A stretch of DNA of 64,000 nucleotides, taken from NCBI RefSeq assembly GCF_004344915.1, contig NZ_SKFG01000012.1, positions 124,001-188,000 of the forward strand, written 5' to 3'. Shown here one piece after another: positions 25,485 to 33,550 of the stretch. The notes under the pieces were generated by a model. That model did not search any database. It was given only the letters and a program-made list of their open reading frames with translations, and was not told where the DNA came from. This DNA is from Paenibacillus albiflavus (GTDB taxonomy: Bacteria > Bacillota > Bacilli > Paenibacillales > NBRC-103111). The first letter of the stretch is position 1; the number at the start of each line of letters is the position of its first letter. The translations under genes were made by a program, and so were the position numbers.

Positions 25485-26213
25485 CTATTCATCCGACATT
25501 CGCGTTTCACCTGTTAAATAATAGATGGCGATTTGGGTGCGATGCTCAAGCCCCGTTTTATTCAAAATAGAAGTAATATAGTTAGCAACCGTGCCTTCGG
25601 AAATAAAAAGCTTCTTGGATATGCCTTTGTTCGATAAGCCCATCGCAATTTGCTCCATAATATCGAGCTCCCGCTCCGTAAATAAGCTTCGGTCAATTGC
25701 GCTGCCTGCTATGGACGTGGGCGAATTTGAAGGCGCTGAAGAGTTCGCGATCAAAGTGGTAGGAACGGAAGGTGCTGCTATCGCAGCGTCCTGACCTGCC
25801 ATAAGATTCGATTTGATCTTATCTAACACGACATCCTGCAGCACATGATGATCGTTATAAACGCTCTTGATCGCGTCGCGAATTTGCTCGGGATCGTTAT
25901 TCTTCAGCAAGTACCCTCGTGCCCCTGCCTTAACCGCTTCAAGAATGAATTCATCATCGTCAAATGTGGTCAGGATCAAGGATTTGACCTTGGTCTGCTC
26001 CGTTAGCAAACGTGTTGCTTCAACTCCGTTCATATTCGGCATTCGCACATCCATCAGCACTATATCAACGTCACTATTTTTACAAAATTCTACCGCTTGC
26101 ACTCCATCCTCTACAGTACCAACTACGTTAAACTCATCGAAGCTGGTAAGAATAATTTTCATCCCTTCTCGAATAAAGGAATTATCGTCAGCGATCAGCA
26201 CTTTGATCTTCAC
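25485..26213 (-). CDS. NarL/LuxR-family response regulator (LnrK-like)
   Basis: 242 residues. The receiver domain (1-120) has the acidic pair in VLIADDNSFI, phosphoacceptor Asp in VLMDVRMPNMNG, and the conserved Lys in YLLKNND. The LuxR-type HTH (about 180-235) begins LFTERELDIMEQIAMG. Between them is an unusually long Ala/Ser/Pro-rich linker (about residues 135-175). The GTG at 26213 follows a GGGGGG run by 9 bases and gives VKIKVLIADD, the normal receiver start; upstream in-frame ATGs are rejected. First gene of the regulator-kinase-exporter operon. Confidence 0.9.
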   Translation of the reverse strand: MKIKVLIADDNSFIREGMKIILTSFDEFNVVGTVEDGVQAVEFCKNSDVDIVLMDVRMPNMNGVEATRLLTEQTKVKSLILTTFDDDEFILEAVKAGARGYLLKNNDPEQIRDAIKSVYNDHHVLQDVVLDKIKSNLMAGQDAAIAAPSVPTTLIANSSAPSNSPTSIAGSAIDRSLFTERELDIMEQIAMGLSNKGISKKLFISEGTVANYITSILNKTGLEHRTQIAIYYLTGETRMSDE

Positions 26214-26367
26214 TATAATCTGCCCCCCATGATACACGCTTCCCTCGTCATGAAGTCCAAGGCTTATGCCCACACTTTCATAATTAGTAAATTTATTATA
26301 GCAGAAGAAGATTGCGCGAGCTTCCAGTATTTGATAAGGAATAGAAAAAGTTTTTTATCAATGACTA

Positions 26368-26396
26368 TTGAAAACGACACGTATGTCGTTTATAAT
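26368..26396 (+). promoter_or_regulatory. Sigma-A promoter of the TetR-MFS operon
   Basis: TTGAAA at 26368-26373, 17 bp, TATAAT at 26391-26396. The first TetR operator fills the spacer. Confidence 0.8.
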
Positions 26397-26418
26397 TCAT
26401 TTCAGCGACACACGTGTC
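26372..26418. promoter_or_regulatory. Two TetR-type operators
   Basis: Site 1 (26372-26391): AAACGACA-CGTA-TGTCGTTT, perfect 8-bp arms between the -35 and -10 boxes. Site 2 (26405-26418) contains CGACACACGTGTCA, 12 of 14 bases like site 1 in reverse orientation, and falls near the transcription start. Both should bind the TetR encoded just downstream. Confidence 0.75.
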
Positions 26419-26450
26419 ATTATAAAATCGATGCAAGGAGGACTACATAG

Positions 26451-27080
26451 ATGTCACCCAAGATCACGGATGCCCAGCGCGATCATAAGCGTAAAGAAAT
26501 ATTAGAGGCTGCCATGCGAGTCTTCACTCGCCAAGGCTATCAAGCAACCACAATGAAGGATATTGTTGATGAAAGCGGACTTAGCCGCGGTGGGGTGTAC
26601 CTGTATTTCACAAGTACGAAAGAAATGCTTATAGCGATTATTGAAGACATGGATCGTGAAAGCTACGATCAGCTTGATGAGCTTCTTACTCAATATCCGT
26701 CCGTATGGTCCGCCCTTAATGCCTTATTCGATCAAGCGGAGCTAGATATCAAAAACTTTGAAACTTGCTTAATTCCCGCGTTATATGAAGCCTTAATGTT
26801 CGGTTGGCGGAACAAGACGTATGAAGACCTCAATAACGCAAGGTATGATAAATCAATTGCCAAGATCGTTGATTTATTGCAAGCAGGTGTAGAACGTGGT
26901 GAGTTTCGACCTTTGCAGCCATTAGAAACAATCGCAAGTATGATCGCAACTTTTAATGATGGACTTATGATCCATGCGATGCAGCTCGGACCCGAAAGAT
27001 CACGGTCAGCAGAGCAAATTAAAGCCTATAAACAGGTCTTCAAAAATTTACTAGGCGTACAAGAGGAGGGGACCGAATGA
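26451..27080 (+). CDS. TetR/AcrR family regulator of the MFS pump
   Basis: 209 residues. HTH region ILEAAMRVFTRQGYQATTMKDIVDESGLSRGGVYLYFTSTKEML (about 18-62) and a helical C-terminal ligand domain resembling the YfiR-type group. AAGGAGG precedes the ATG. Its TGA overlaps the ATG of the MFS gene (ATGA), so both are translated together. Two palindromic operators around the promoter indicate self-repression relieved by a ligand, probably a substrate of the pump. Confidence 0.92.
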   Translation: MSPKITDAQRDHKRKEILEAAMRVFTRQGYQATTMKDIVDESGLSRGGVYLYFTSTKEMLIAIIEDMDRESYDQLDELLTQYPSVWSALNALFDQAELDIKNFETCLIPALYEALMFGWRNKTYEDLNNARYDKSIAKIVDLLQAGVERGEFRPLQPLETIASMIATFNDGLMIHAMQLGPERSRSAEQIKAYKQVFKNLLGVQEEGTE

Positions 27081-28354
27081 AAGAGCTTTTTGCTAATCGT
27101 AATTTTGTCAAAATGTTCACCGCTACGTTTGCGTCCCAATTTGGCACAATCGTAGGGAATATGGCGTTCGCTTTCTTTTTGCTAGATCGCTTCAGTACCC
27201 AACCTGGCTATGCATCACTTGCCGAAATGATGTATTCACTACCAACACTGCTTGTCTTCTGGGTTGTTGGCGTTACGGCTGACCGCTTTAACCGTCAGAA
27301 AATTGCAGAGTATTCAGGTTGGATTCGCGTAATGCTTACGGTTCTGCTAGTCTTGGTGATCTATATGGAGTGGTTGCCGCTTGCCTTTGCTGTGCTCTTC
27401 CTGCGAAGCGCTGTATCCAAGTTCTATGCACCAGCTGAAACGGCGCTGCTGCAAGGAGTCTTAAAGCCCGATCAGTATGAGCAGGCTTCAGGGCTTAATC
27501 AAATGTTAATGGGATTATTCATGATGTTTGGTGTGGGGCTTGGTGCTGTTGCCTATCAAACCATTGGGATTGTAGGTGCGGTCGCGTTAGATGGGGTTGG
27601 ACTCACCTTATCCGCCTTACTAATTCGCAAATGTGAAGTTCCTGAAGCAGTAAGACAACCAAATGGTGCTGCTTCATGGCGCGGAATGAAATTTCGTAAA
27701 GTCTGGAGCGACTTTGCCCAAGGACTTGGCTATATCAGACAAAAACCTTTGCTTCAAGCACTCATCTGTGGATTCTTACTATTTGGTTTATTAAACGGAG
27801 GCATATCTGTTCTTCCTTTATATACAATGAAATATAAGTTAGCTCCTGACAACTACACCGTCTATTCATCGCTTTATGCGTTATTTATGGGTGTCGGAAT
27901 GCTAGTAGGAAGCTTGATTGGAGTAGCGATTGTGAAGAAGGCTAAACCGCATATCGTTATTATTAGCGGAATATTCGTAGCAGGATTACTCGTGATAGGT
28001 CTTCTCCAGGCGACGAACCCGTGGGTTTTCCTTAGCTTTGTTCTGCTCGTAGGGTTAATATTAGCGCCGGTCAATATCGCCATTGGCGGCTGGCTGCCTG
28101 CACTAATCGATCCTCGGCAGATGGGGCGTGTCTCCGCTTGGTATGACCCGCTCATGATGCTCGGTCAAACCGTTGCACTTGGGCTCATTGCATGGCTGTA
28201 TCCAGGTACAATCGGATTAAATGCGATTTACTGGTCCATGTGTATCATCCTTCTACTTGCATCCTTCTTCTATCTTCTCACTTTACCTCGCTTGCGTCGT
28301 AAGGAAGAAGCTAAGGTAGCAAGCAATAGCGAGATCCAAGGAGTAAGCTCCTGA
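27077..28354 (+). CDS. MFS efflux transporter, DHA3-type
   Basis: 425 residues, about twelve membrane helices. The loop between helices 2 and 3 reads GVTADRFNRQK, the MFS motif A variant, and the overall pattern fits the DHA3 drug:H+ antiporters (macrolide-efflux-like). Coupled by a 4-base overlap to the TetR gene upstream, the usual arrangement for an inducible drug pump. Substrate unknown. Terminator at 28368-28400. Confidence 0.88.
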   Translation: MKELFANRNFVKMFTATFASQFGTIVGNMAFAFFLLDRFSTQPGYASLAEMMYSLPTLLVFWVVGVTADRFNRQKIAEYSGWIRVMLTVLLVLVIYMEWLPLAFAVLFLRSAVSKFYAPAETALLQGVLKPDQYEQASGLNQMLMGLFMMFGVGLGAVAYQTIGIVGAVALDGVGLTLSALLIRKCEVPEAVRQPNGAASWRGMKFRKVWSDFAQGLGYIRQKPLLQALICGFLLFGLLNGGISVLPLYTMKYKLAPDNYTVYSSLYALFMGVGMLVGSLIGVAIVKKAKPHIVIISGIFVAGLLVIGLLQATNPWVFLSFVLLVGLILAPVNIAIGGWLPALIDPRQMGRVSAWYDPLMMLGQTVALGLIAWLYPGTIGLNAIYWSMCIILLLASFFYLLTLPRLRRKEEAKVASNSEIQGVSS

Positions 28355-28367
28355 TCCATAACTACAA

Positions 28368-28400
28368 AGACCCAGCCAAGAGATCTCTCTGGCTGGGTCT
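28368..28400. terminator. Hairpin terminator between convergent genes
   Basis: AGACCCAGCCA and TGGCTGGGTCT form a perfect 11-bp stem around a self-complementary loop. It lies between the MFS gene and the convergent metallo-hydrolase gene and lacks a long T run. Confidence 0.7.
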
Positions 28401-28404
28401 GCTG

Positions 28405-29151
28405 TTATATCCATTCGCCGTCTTCAGGTATCATAACTTGATCCTGCAAGCCTTCATTGTCGATCCGCTGGCGCAAGTCTGCTCTTGTAACCAAACAGTG
28501 GTTGATCGTATCCATATGTACGGCGGCAACTTTCGTATAGGGTGCATACCGACATAGCTTCACTACATCGTTTGCATCCATCGTGATTGGACCTCCCATT
28601 ACAAAACGCGCCCCACCGGCATTCACAATCGTTACTTGGGGGTGATAAGCATCTAAAGCATGCTTGACCTCATCACACCATACAGTGTCCCCTGCGATGT
28701 ATAATGTAGGATGTTCAACTGCTTGTAATACAAAGCCTGATACTTGCCCCATCCTTTTACCTATCATCCCAGTGCCGTGCTGGCCACCCGTACGTGTAAT
28801 CGTAACGCCCTGAATAGTAATCGATTCCTGAATCGGAGTCACGAATTGAAATCCCGAAGCTGTGAACGTTGATTCATCACCTGGTTGGCATAGAATTGGC
28901 GTAGTATGAGATAACACCTCAGCTGCTGCTTCATCCCAATGATCTTGGTGCAAATGAGTAACAATAACTGCATCTGGTTGAAGCGCATGTTGATAAGCTG
29001 CTGGCAAAGGCACTAACGGATTCCTTCGTTTATTGCCAGATAGAGCTATTGGTGGGTTCACCCCAACGCTGCTAAACATCGGATCAATTAATAGGTTTAG
29101 TCCAGCATATTGCAGCCATAGTGTTGCATGACGGATCAATTGAAGCTTCAT
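28405..29151 (-). CDS. MBL-fold metal-dependent hydrolase (UlaG-like)
   Basis: 248 residues. The metallo-beta-lactamase motif HLHQDHWD (HxHxDH) sits near residue 65, with further conserved His in GGQHGTG and a final VHMDTINH. This small subgroup includes UlaG-like lactonases and the N-acyl PE phospholipase D relatives. ATG at 29151 follows GAGGTG by 7 bases; the longer frame to 29235 has no site. Cytoplasmic; substrate not predictable. Divergent from the Lrp-like regulator. Confidence 0.87.
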   Translation of the reverse strand: MKLQLIRHATLWLQYAGLNLLIDPMFSSVGVNPPIALSGNKRRNPLVPLPAAYQHALQPDAVIVTHLHQDHWDEAAAEVLSHTTPILCQPGDESTFTASGFQFVTPIQESITIQGVTITRTGGQHGTGMIGKRMGQVSGFVLQAVEHPTLYIAGDTVWCDEVKHALDAYHPQVTIVNAGGARFVMGGPITMDANDVVKLCRYAPYTKVAAVHMDTINHCLVTRADLRQRIDNEGLQDQVMIPEDGEWI

Positions 29152-29273
29152 TCTCGTACACCTCTTATCATTCGTTAAGTTCTGATATAATTGTAAGATA
29201 AGAGAGCAGGCTCGAATATAACTTGCTGAAACCATTAACCCGCTTTTATTTTCACATTGAAAGGAATCCCACG

Positions 29274-29705
29274 ATGCTAAGCAACCAATCCATTGACGAA
29301 ACCGATCTCCTCATCCTAAACTACTTGATCCAAGATGCTGCACAATCCCATAAAGCCATAGGTCAGCTTGTACATTTGACAGGTCAAGCTGTCAGTGCCC
29401 GCGTGCGCAAATTACAAGATCTCGGCATTATTGAAGGGTATACGATACACTGGAATCCGAGCAAAATTGGACAAATCATCCATGCTTTCATTACCGTATT
29501 CATGAAATCCGGCAACGCTCACCAGTCTTTTTTAGCATTTGTTCAGCAGCGTGAACAGATCATCGAAACTCATCGAGTTAGCGGAGAAGGCTGTTATTGG
29601 ATGCGTGTGCGTGTCAGTACACCAAAAGAGCTAAGTCTTTTGCTAAATGAGCTCTTACATTATGGGAACTACAAAGTTAGTCTATCAATCGATCAAGTTA
29701 AATAA
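29274..29705 (+). CDS. Lrp/AsnC-family transcriptional regulator
   Basis: 143 residues: N-terminal winged helix (about 8-65; SNQSIDETDLLILNYLIQDA then GQAVSARVRKLQDLGIIEGY) and an alpha-beta RAM-type ligand domain. AAAGGAA is 7 bases before the ATG at 29274; the extended start at 29223 has none. Divergent from the MBL hydrolase, which may be its target. Effector, possibly an amino acid, unknown. Confidence 0.9.
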   Translation: MLSNQSIDETDLLILNYLIQDAAQSHKAIGQLVHLTGQAVSARVRKLQDLGIIEGYTIHWNPSKIGQIIHAFITVFMKSGNAHQSFLAFVQQREQIIETHRVSGEGCYWMRVRVSTPKELSLLLNELLHYGNYKVSLSIDQVK

Positions 29706-29758
29706 AAATATAATAATCAACCTTCAAGGTTGCTAGGCGGTTCAAGGGGGATGATCTA

Positions 29759-30187
29759 ATGGAATTCCAGAGACATGCTATTGATGAATTGACTACAGCG
29801 TTCTACAGTTCTTTTACAAATAAGAACGGGGCGTCACCGAATATAAAGGGGATATATGAACTATTCATTCCACAAGGAGTAATTATCAAGAACAGTGGTA
29901 CGATTCCCGAAATTTATAATCTTCAGCAATTTGTAGTGCCTCGGGAGAAGCTATTAAATGAAGGCATGCTCATTGAATTCGAAGAAGAGGAATTGTCTCA
30001 CACAACTGAAATAATTGGCAATATTGGTCATCGGCTGAGTATATATCGAAAATCAGGAATATTAGCAGGAGAAGCATTTACAGCACATGGAGTGAAATCA
30101 ATCCAATTTATTCGTACACCTAATGGATGGAAAATTAGCTCATTAGCTTGGGATGATGAAAGAGAAGGTTTAAAGATTCAGGCTTGA
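29759..30187 (+). CDS. SnoaL/NTF2-like small protein
   Basis: 142 residues with the pattern of an NTF2-like cone fold (N-terminal helices, then FTAHGVKSIQFIRTPNGWKISSLAWDDER at the end). Many such DUF4440-type proteins have no known activity. AAGGGGG precedes the ATG. Stands alone, 53 bp after the Lrp gene, ending at a terminator. Assignment is from overall pattern only. Confidence 0.6.
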   Translation: MEFQRHAIDELTTAFYSSFTNKNGASPNIKGIYELFIPQGVIIKNSGTIPEIYNLQQFVVPREKLLNEGMLIEFEEEELSHTTEIIGNIGHRLSIYRKSGILAGEAFTAHGVKSIQFIRTPNGWKISSLAWDDEREGLKIQA

Positions 30188-30195
30188 TTTGAAAA

Positions 30196-30244
30196 AATAA
30201 ACCGACTTCAGAAGCTCTTACAAACTTCCTCAAGTCGGTTTATT
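30196..30244. terminator. Long-loop hairpin terminator
   Basis: AATAAACCGACTT and its exact inverted copy enclose 23 bases, between two convergent genes; A and T runs on both sides allow use from either direction. It overlaps the 3' end of the XRE gene. Confidence 0.75.
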
Positions 30245-30583
30245 ATTCTTTTCTTTGATACGTTTGGCTTGCAACAGTCTGAACATCTCCAGACTATCCT
30301 TCAAATGCTTAGCTTCTTCCTCGGTTAATTCTTCCCGTTCCCCGTCTATGCATATTTCATTGTTCCCCTGTTTTTGGCCAGCGCTTCCTCCAGTAAATAA
30401 CCAGTCTATCGTTATATCATATAAACTGGCTAACTCTTGCACGGTTTCATTATCCGGTTGTGATCGATCATTCTCATATTTGGATATCGTTGTATAATCA
30501 ATCCCTATCAATTGAGCCACTTGGCTTTGTGTCAGCATTTTCTTGTTTCTGGCTTGTCTTAATCGAGCACCAAATGTCTTCAT
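30230..30583 (-). CDS. XRE-family transcriptional regulator
   Basis: 117 residues. The first 66 form a Cro/CI-type HTH (FGARLRQARNKKMLTQSQVA then QLIGIDYTTISKYENDRSQP). The C-terminal part is highly charged (EREELTEEEAKHLKDSLEM) and may mediate oligomerisation, as in SinR/Xre-like proteins. AGAGGTGAT precedes the ATG. Divergent from a 74-residue unknown gene, with two ATTGAA-N5-TTCAAT sites between them, one within that gene's promoter; it is probably its repressor. Confidence 0.88.
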   Translation of the reverse strand: MKTFGARLRQARNKKMLTQSQVAQLIGIDYTTISKYENDRSQPDNETVQELASLYDITIDWLFTGGSAGQKQGNNEICIDGEREELTEEEAKHLKDSLEMFRLLQAKRIKEKNNKPT

Positions 30584-30664
30584 CTAGGTTTATCACCTCT
30601 AACATTAAGTATAAGGGATTTGAAATAAACGCAATACAAACATGAAGAATATTCAAAATTACCC

Positions 30665-30717
30665 TTGATAATTGAACATACTTCAATATAGAATGGAATT
30701 ATTGAATGTTTTTCAAG
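30665..30717 (+). promoter_or_regulatory. Promoter with two XRE-type operators
   Basis: TTGATA at 30665-30670 and TATAGA at 30687-30692 form a promoter with a 16-bp spacer. The spacer is almost exactly operator 1, ATTGAA-CATAC-TTCAAT (30671-30687). Operator 2, TTGAA-TGTTT-TTCAA, spans 30702-30716. The shared half-site and 5-base spacing suggest binding by the divergent XRE protein. Confidence 0.6.
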
Positions 30718-30730
30718 TTGGAGGTGATCC

Positions 30731-30955
30731 TTGTTGCTTAACTTATCTTCCCGTATGAGATATCCAACAACAAAAATTTATTGGTTGCTTCCTGATGCAA
30801 GAACAATTGAAAGTACCGTGTCAGATGTAGATTATTTACTTTTATTATTAAAATTGGTTGACACTGTTTCAATTAATGCAAATACATATCATGTGCTTCA
30901 TACTGAGCTCGTAATTGATAGTGAAGCGGTTTCGATATCCATATCTCTTCAATAA
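30731..30955 (+). CDS. Small unknown protein, probable XRE target
   Basis: 74 residues starting with TTG, 6 bases after a near-perfect ribosome binding site, GGAGGTGATCC, which is strong evidence that it is translated. No family recognised. It contains a short hydrophobic run (YLLLLLKLV, about residues 35-43) and a Ser/Val/Ile-rich C-terminus; no clear membrane helix. Divergent to the XRE repressor with operators between, a layout seen in phage-derived switches and some toxin-antitoxin-like pairs, but no toxin family is evident. Terminator at 30975-31000. Confidence 0.6.
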   Translation: MLLNLSSRMRYPTTKIYWLLPDARTIESTVSDVDYLLLLLKLVDTVSINANTYHVLHTELVIDSEAVSISISLQ

Positions 30956-30974
30956 ACTATGACATGACAAACAA

Positions 30975-31000
30975 TCCCCACCGTTCAAAACCAGTGGGGA
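30975..31000. terminator. Hairpin terminator
   Basis: TCCCCAC and GTGGGGA pair around a 12-base loop. It lies after the small unknown gene on the plus strand and, on the minus strand, 9 bases after the stop of a Nudix remnant. Confidence 0.6.
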
Positions 31001-31008
31001 CTATCAAT

Positions 31009-31068
31009 TTAATTCCGTTCTAGCACATATTGGATGTGCCTAGACAGCCCCATGTAACTCTGAAAATA
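31009..31068 (-). pseudogene. Remnant of a YtkD-like Nudix gene (last 19 codons)
   Basis: Minus-strand reading YFQSYMGLSRHIQYVLERN then TAA. It parallels the last residues of the intact Nudix protein at 33551-34051 (FSSYMLDPIFGYIQNAIERG), and the DNA at the ends (31015-31041 against 33560-33586) matches at about 21 of 27 bases by eye. No Nudix box precedes it; the TGA of the Cys-rich gene is directly upstream in the same frame. It looks like the tail of a duplicated Nudix gene left at the edge of the sqhC segment. Confidence 0.55.
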
Positions 31069-31353
31069 TCAAATACCTCTATGGAGTAGTCTCCACATCT
31101 GTCTACGATGGCAACGATTTTGAGGATCTATGCAGCAATTCATCAGCCACTGGACTGCGTTCTCTCTTTGATCGGGTGTGACAGGCACTCCCAAACAATC
31201 GGATAGCCGATTAATCATGCCGCAGCACTTGCCATAGTCTTTTAAATCATCATATTGGTGGGAGCTAAGAATTCCGTAAACACGGCCGAAATACAGAGGA
31301 TTCATGCATCTGTTCCGAAACGTTCTCATTAATTGCGGATCAAGATTTGCCAT
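31069..31353 (-). CDS. Small cysteine-rich protein of unknown function
   Basis: 94 residues with six Cys (RCMNP, KCCG, DCLG, NCC, RCHRR pattern totals seven including both pairs) and a basic C-terminus. No family recognised. ATG at 31353 has AAAGGAGA 4 bases upstream; the in-frame ATGs at 31392 and 31377 lack a site. It lies about 140 bp downstream of sqhC on the same strand. Cys pairs spaced like this can bind metal or form disulfides; a spore-coat role is conceivable given the neighbour but is speculation. Confidence 0.6.
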   Translation of the reverse strand: MANLDPQLMRTFRNRCMNPLYFGRVYGILSSHQYDDLKDYGKCCGMINRLSDCLGVPVTPDQRENAVQWLMNCCIDPQNRCHRRQMWRLLHRGI

Positions 31354-31492
31354 AATGTCTCCTTTCGTATCGCTCATTTTTCTCGTCAACAAGATGGAAA
31401 TTAAAGCTTTCTCAAGCTACGTGACGGTTGATTTAGCATATGTGATCGTACAGAAAGGGACAGGGCTGTTTTCGCGCAACAAATGAAATTGG

Positions 31493-33361
31493 TTACATAT
31501 AGTAGTCTTTATATTTCTTCATATAATGACTTAAGGTGAGTAAGGGCCAAATATGGGGATAACTGTGATATTTAATATAGAAATGTCCGGGCAGTCCGGC
31601 ACCCATTGGGTACGATGATCGTTTGCTTTCCTTCCTGTTCCATTCTATTAAATGGGCCAGTCCTTTATTAATCTCTTCAGTTGGCTGATCATGGATAGCA
31701 ATAAGGGTATCAAGTGCCCAAGCCGTGTGAACCACTGTAGAGTAGGGAGCAGGAACATACCTTTTTTGTATATCGCTCTTGCAAGACTCGCCCCACCCGC
31801 CGTCCAATTGCCTGATCTTTAACAGCCAGTCACAAGCCTTTTGAATGATCAGATGATTGGCAGACATCCCAACTGCTCTCATCCCGGTGACAGCCGCCCA
31901 TGTACCATATATAAAAGAAATTCCCCACCGGCCATACCATGATCCATCGTTTTTTTGATTTTTGATAAGCCAATGTACACTATCTTGAACCCGGGGATGA
32001 GTCATTGTTAACTTTAAGTGACTGCCCAAAAATTCAAGGGTACGACCTGTTACATCTGCAGCAGAAGGATCCGCAGCCGTATCGGTAAAATTCTGTATAC
32101 GGAAGAGGCGAGTGATAGATGGGATGCTGTTTTTTTCAAAAGCCGCCCAGCCCCCATCATCATTTTGCATATCTAACAGCCAGTTAACTCCTTTTCTCCA
32201 CGCCTCCCGATAATCTAATTGATGGTCGGCAAACCGTGTAAGCGCCCGCAGAACGGCTTGCGTATCATCCACATCCGGATTTGACGTGCTGCTTTCAGAA
32301 AATCCCCATCCTCCTGCAAGGTGAACAAAAGAGCTTCCTCCCCCCTCCTTTCGTTCTTTTTGCTGAAGAGCAAGTAAATATTGAGCGGCATTCTGAATCG
32401 CAGGATCTTCTGTCGTTAGTCCCGCTTCCTGTAAAGAATGACAGATCAGCGCTGTATCCCATACCGTAGAAGGAGAGTTCTGAATATGGGCCTCATCGTT
32501 TATTTGGTATCCATAAGAGGTTAACCCCTGAATAGCATGCTGAATAATAGGAGAATCGAACTGGTAGCCAAGAGACAGTAGAGCATAAATCATGAAGAAG
32601 GTAGCGCTCGCATAACTACTGAGAGTACCATCCTGTACGATATTGTGCAGTATATAACGCTCCGCTTTCTTAATTGCCGCCTTAGAGATTTGATTGTCTG
32701 GCCGGCGTTTTGAAAATAGTTGTAATAAGCCCCCTTTGCTCTTGCTATCAAGTCTCTCGTGTTTACGCGTTACATATAAGTGAGTGATGTCCGGCGCGGA
32801 TGAGTTCCTTAGCGAGAATTTCTGGTGACAAAGAATCAGTACGGAGGCAAAATGAGTGCGAACATAATAACTCCATCTGTAAAAGCTAAGAGGGATAAAC
32901 TTAGGCATATGCAATAAGAATAATGGGATCGGATACAAGGTAGGCCAAGGGTAGAGATGATTTAAAGCCAGCATGAACTTGGTGGAAATATGAGCATTCT
33001 CAACTCCGCCGTTACGAAGGATAAAGGCTTCTGCCAGTTGCATATGGCGTTCATACCGATCTGAATATCCAGAAAGAAGCAGCCCCGTATAAGCCTCGAT
33101 CGTAGAAGAAAGGTGACCTTCATCATCATCGTACTGCTTCCATGCTCCATTCGCTGCCTGTTTGTTCAGCAAGCGTTGACCCAGTAAGGGAATTAGTCTC
33201 TTGTCTTGGTTGTTAAGGGTGCTTAAAAGGATCATCATATAGGCGTCTGTCACTGGGCCTGTTTCAAAATAATACCTCCAAGACCCGTCTACATGTTGTT
33301 CCGTTTTAAGACGGTTGATGTACCGTTCAATTTCTAATTGTACTCTCTCCAGTAATTCCAT
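31493..33361 (-). CDS. sqhC: Squalene-hopene cyclase family, sporulenol synthase-like
   Basis: 622 residues, full length. The class II terpene cyclase acid motif DVDD is at 363-366 (SNPDVDDTQAV), and several QW repeats are visible (QNDDGGW, QKNDGSW, QLDGGWG). The enzyme protonates a terminal alkene to cyclise a linear or partly cyclic triterpene at the membrane. In Bacillus, SqhC makes sporulenol from tetraprenyl-beta-curcumene during sporulation, which fits a spore former, but hopanoid synthesis cannot be excluded. No other isoprenoid genes lie nearby. It sits between an intact Nudix gene and the remnant of a second one, suggesting the segment was inserted. Confidence 0.9.
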   Translation of the reverse strand: MELLERVQLEIERYINRLKTEQHVDGSWRYYFETGPVTDAYMMILLSTLNNQDKRLIPLLGQRLLNKQAANGAWKQYDDDEGHLSSTIEAYTGLLLSGYSDRYERHMQLAEAFILRNGGVENAHISTKFMLALNHLYPWPTLYPIPLFLLHMPKFIPLSFYRWSYYVRTHFASVLILCHQKFSLRNSSAPDITHLYVTRKHERLDSKSKGGLLQLFSKRRPDNQISKAAIKKAERYILHNIVQDGTLSSYASATFFMIYALLSLGYQFDSPIIQHAIQGLTSYGYQINDEAHIQNSPSTVWDTALICHSLQEAGLTTEDPAIQNAAQYLLALQQKERKEGGGSSFVHLAGGWGFSESSTSNPDVDDTQAVLRALTRFADHQLDYREAWRKGVNWLLDMQNDDGGWAAFEKNSIPSITRLFRIQNFTDTAADPSAADVTGRTLEFLGSHLKLTMTHPRVQDSVHWLIKNQKNDGSWYGRWGISFIYGTWAAVTGMRAVGMSANHLIIQKACDWLLKIRQLDGGWGESCKSDIQKRYVPAPYSTVVHTAWALDTLIAIHDQPTEEINKGLAHLIEWNRKESKRSSYPMGAGLPGHFYIKYHSYPHIWPLLTLSHYMKKYKDYYM

Positions 33362-33478
33362 TTTTCACCCCCGGAACAGGTGGTCCACACCGTATTTGGC
33401 TCATACTATGTAAGGTGTGATACTTCGGTGGAGGTTTTCACCCAAGCAGGCTGAATTTCAATCATTTGCCTAACAAGA

Positions 33479-33525
33479 AAACAGGACACCTCTCCGTTTA
33501 AGATTCCGGGAAAGGTATCCTGTTT
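33479..33525 (-). terminator. Terminator after the Nudix gene
   Basis: Arms AAACAGGACACCT and AGGTATCCTGTTT (one mismatch); on the minus strand the stem is followed by a T-rich stretch. It separates the Nudix/diguanylate cyclase operon from sqhC. Confidence 0.7.
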
Positions 33526-33550
33526 ATTAGACCTGTAGGGATAAGTTAAT

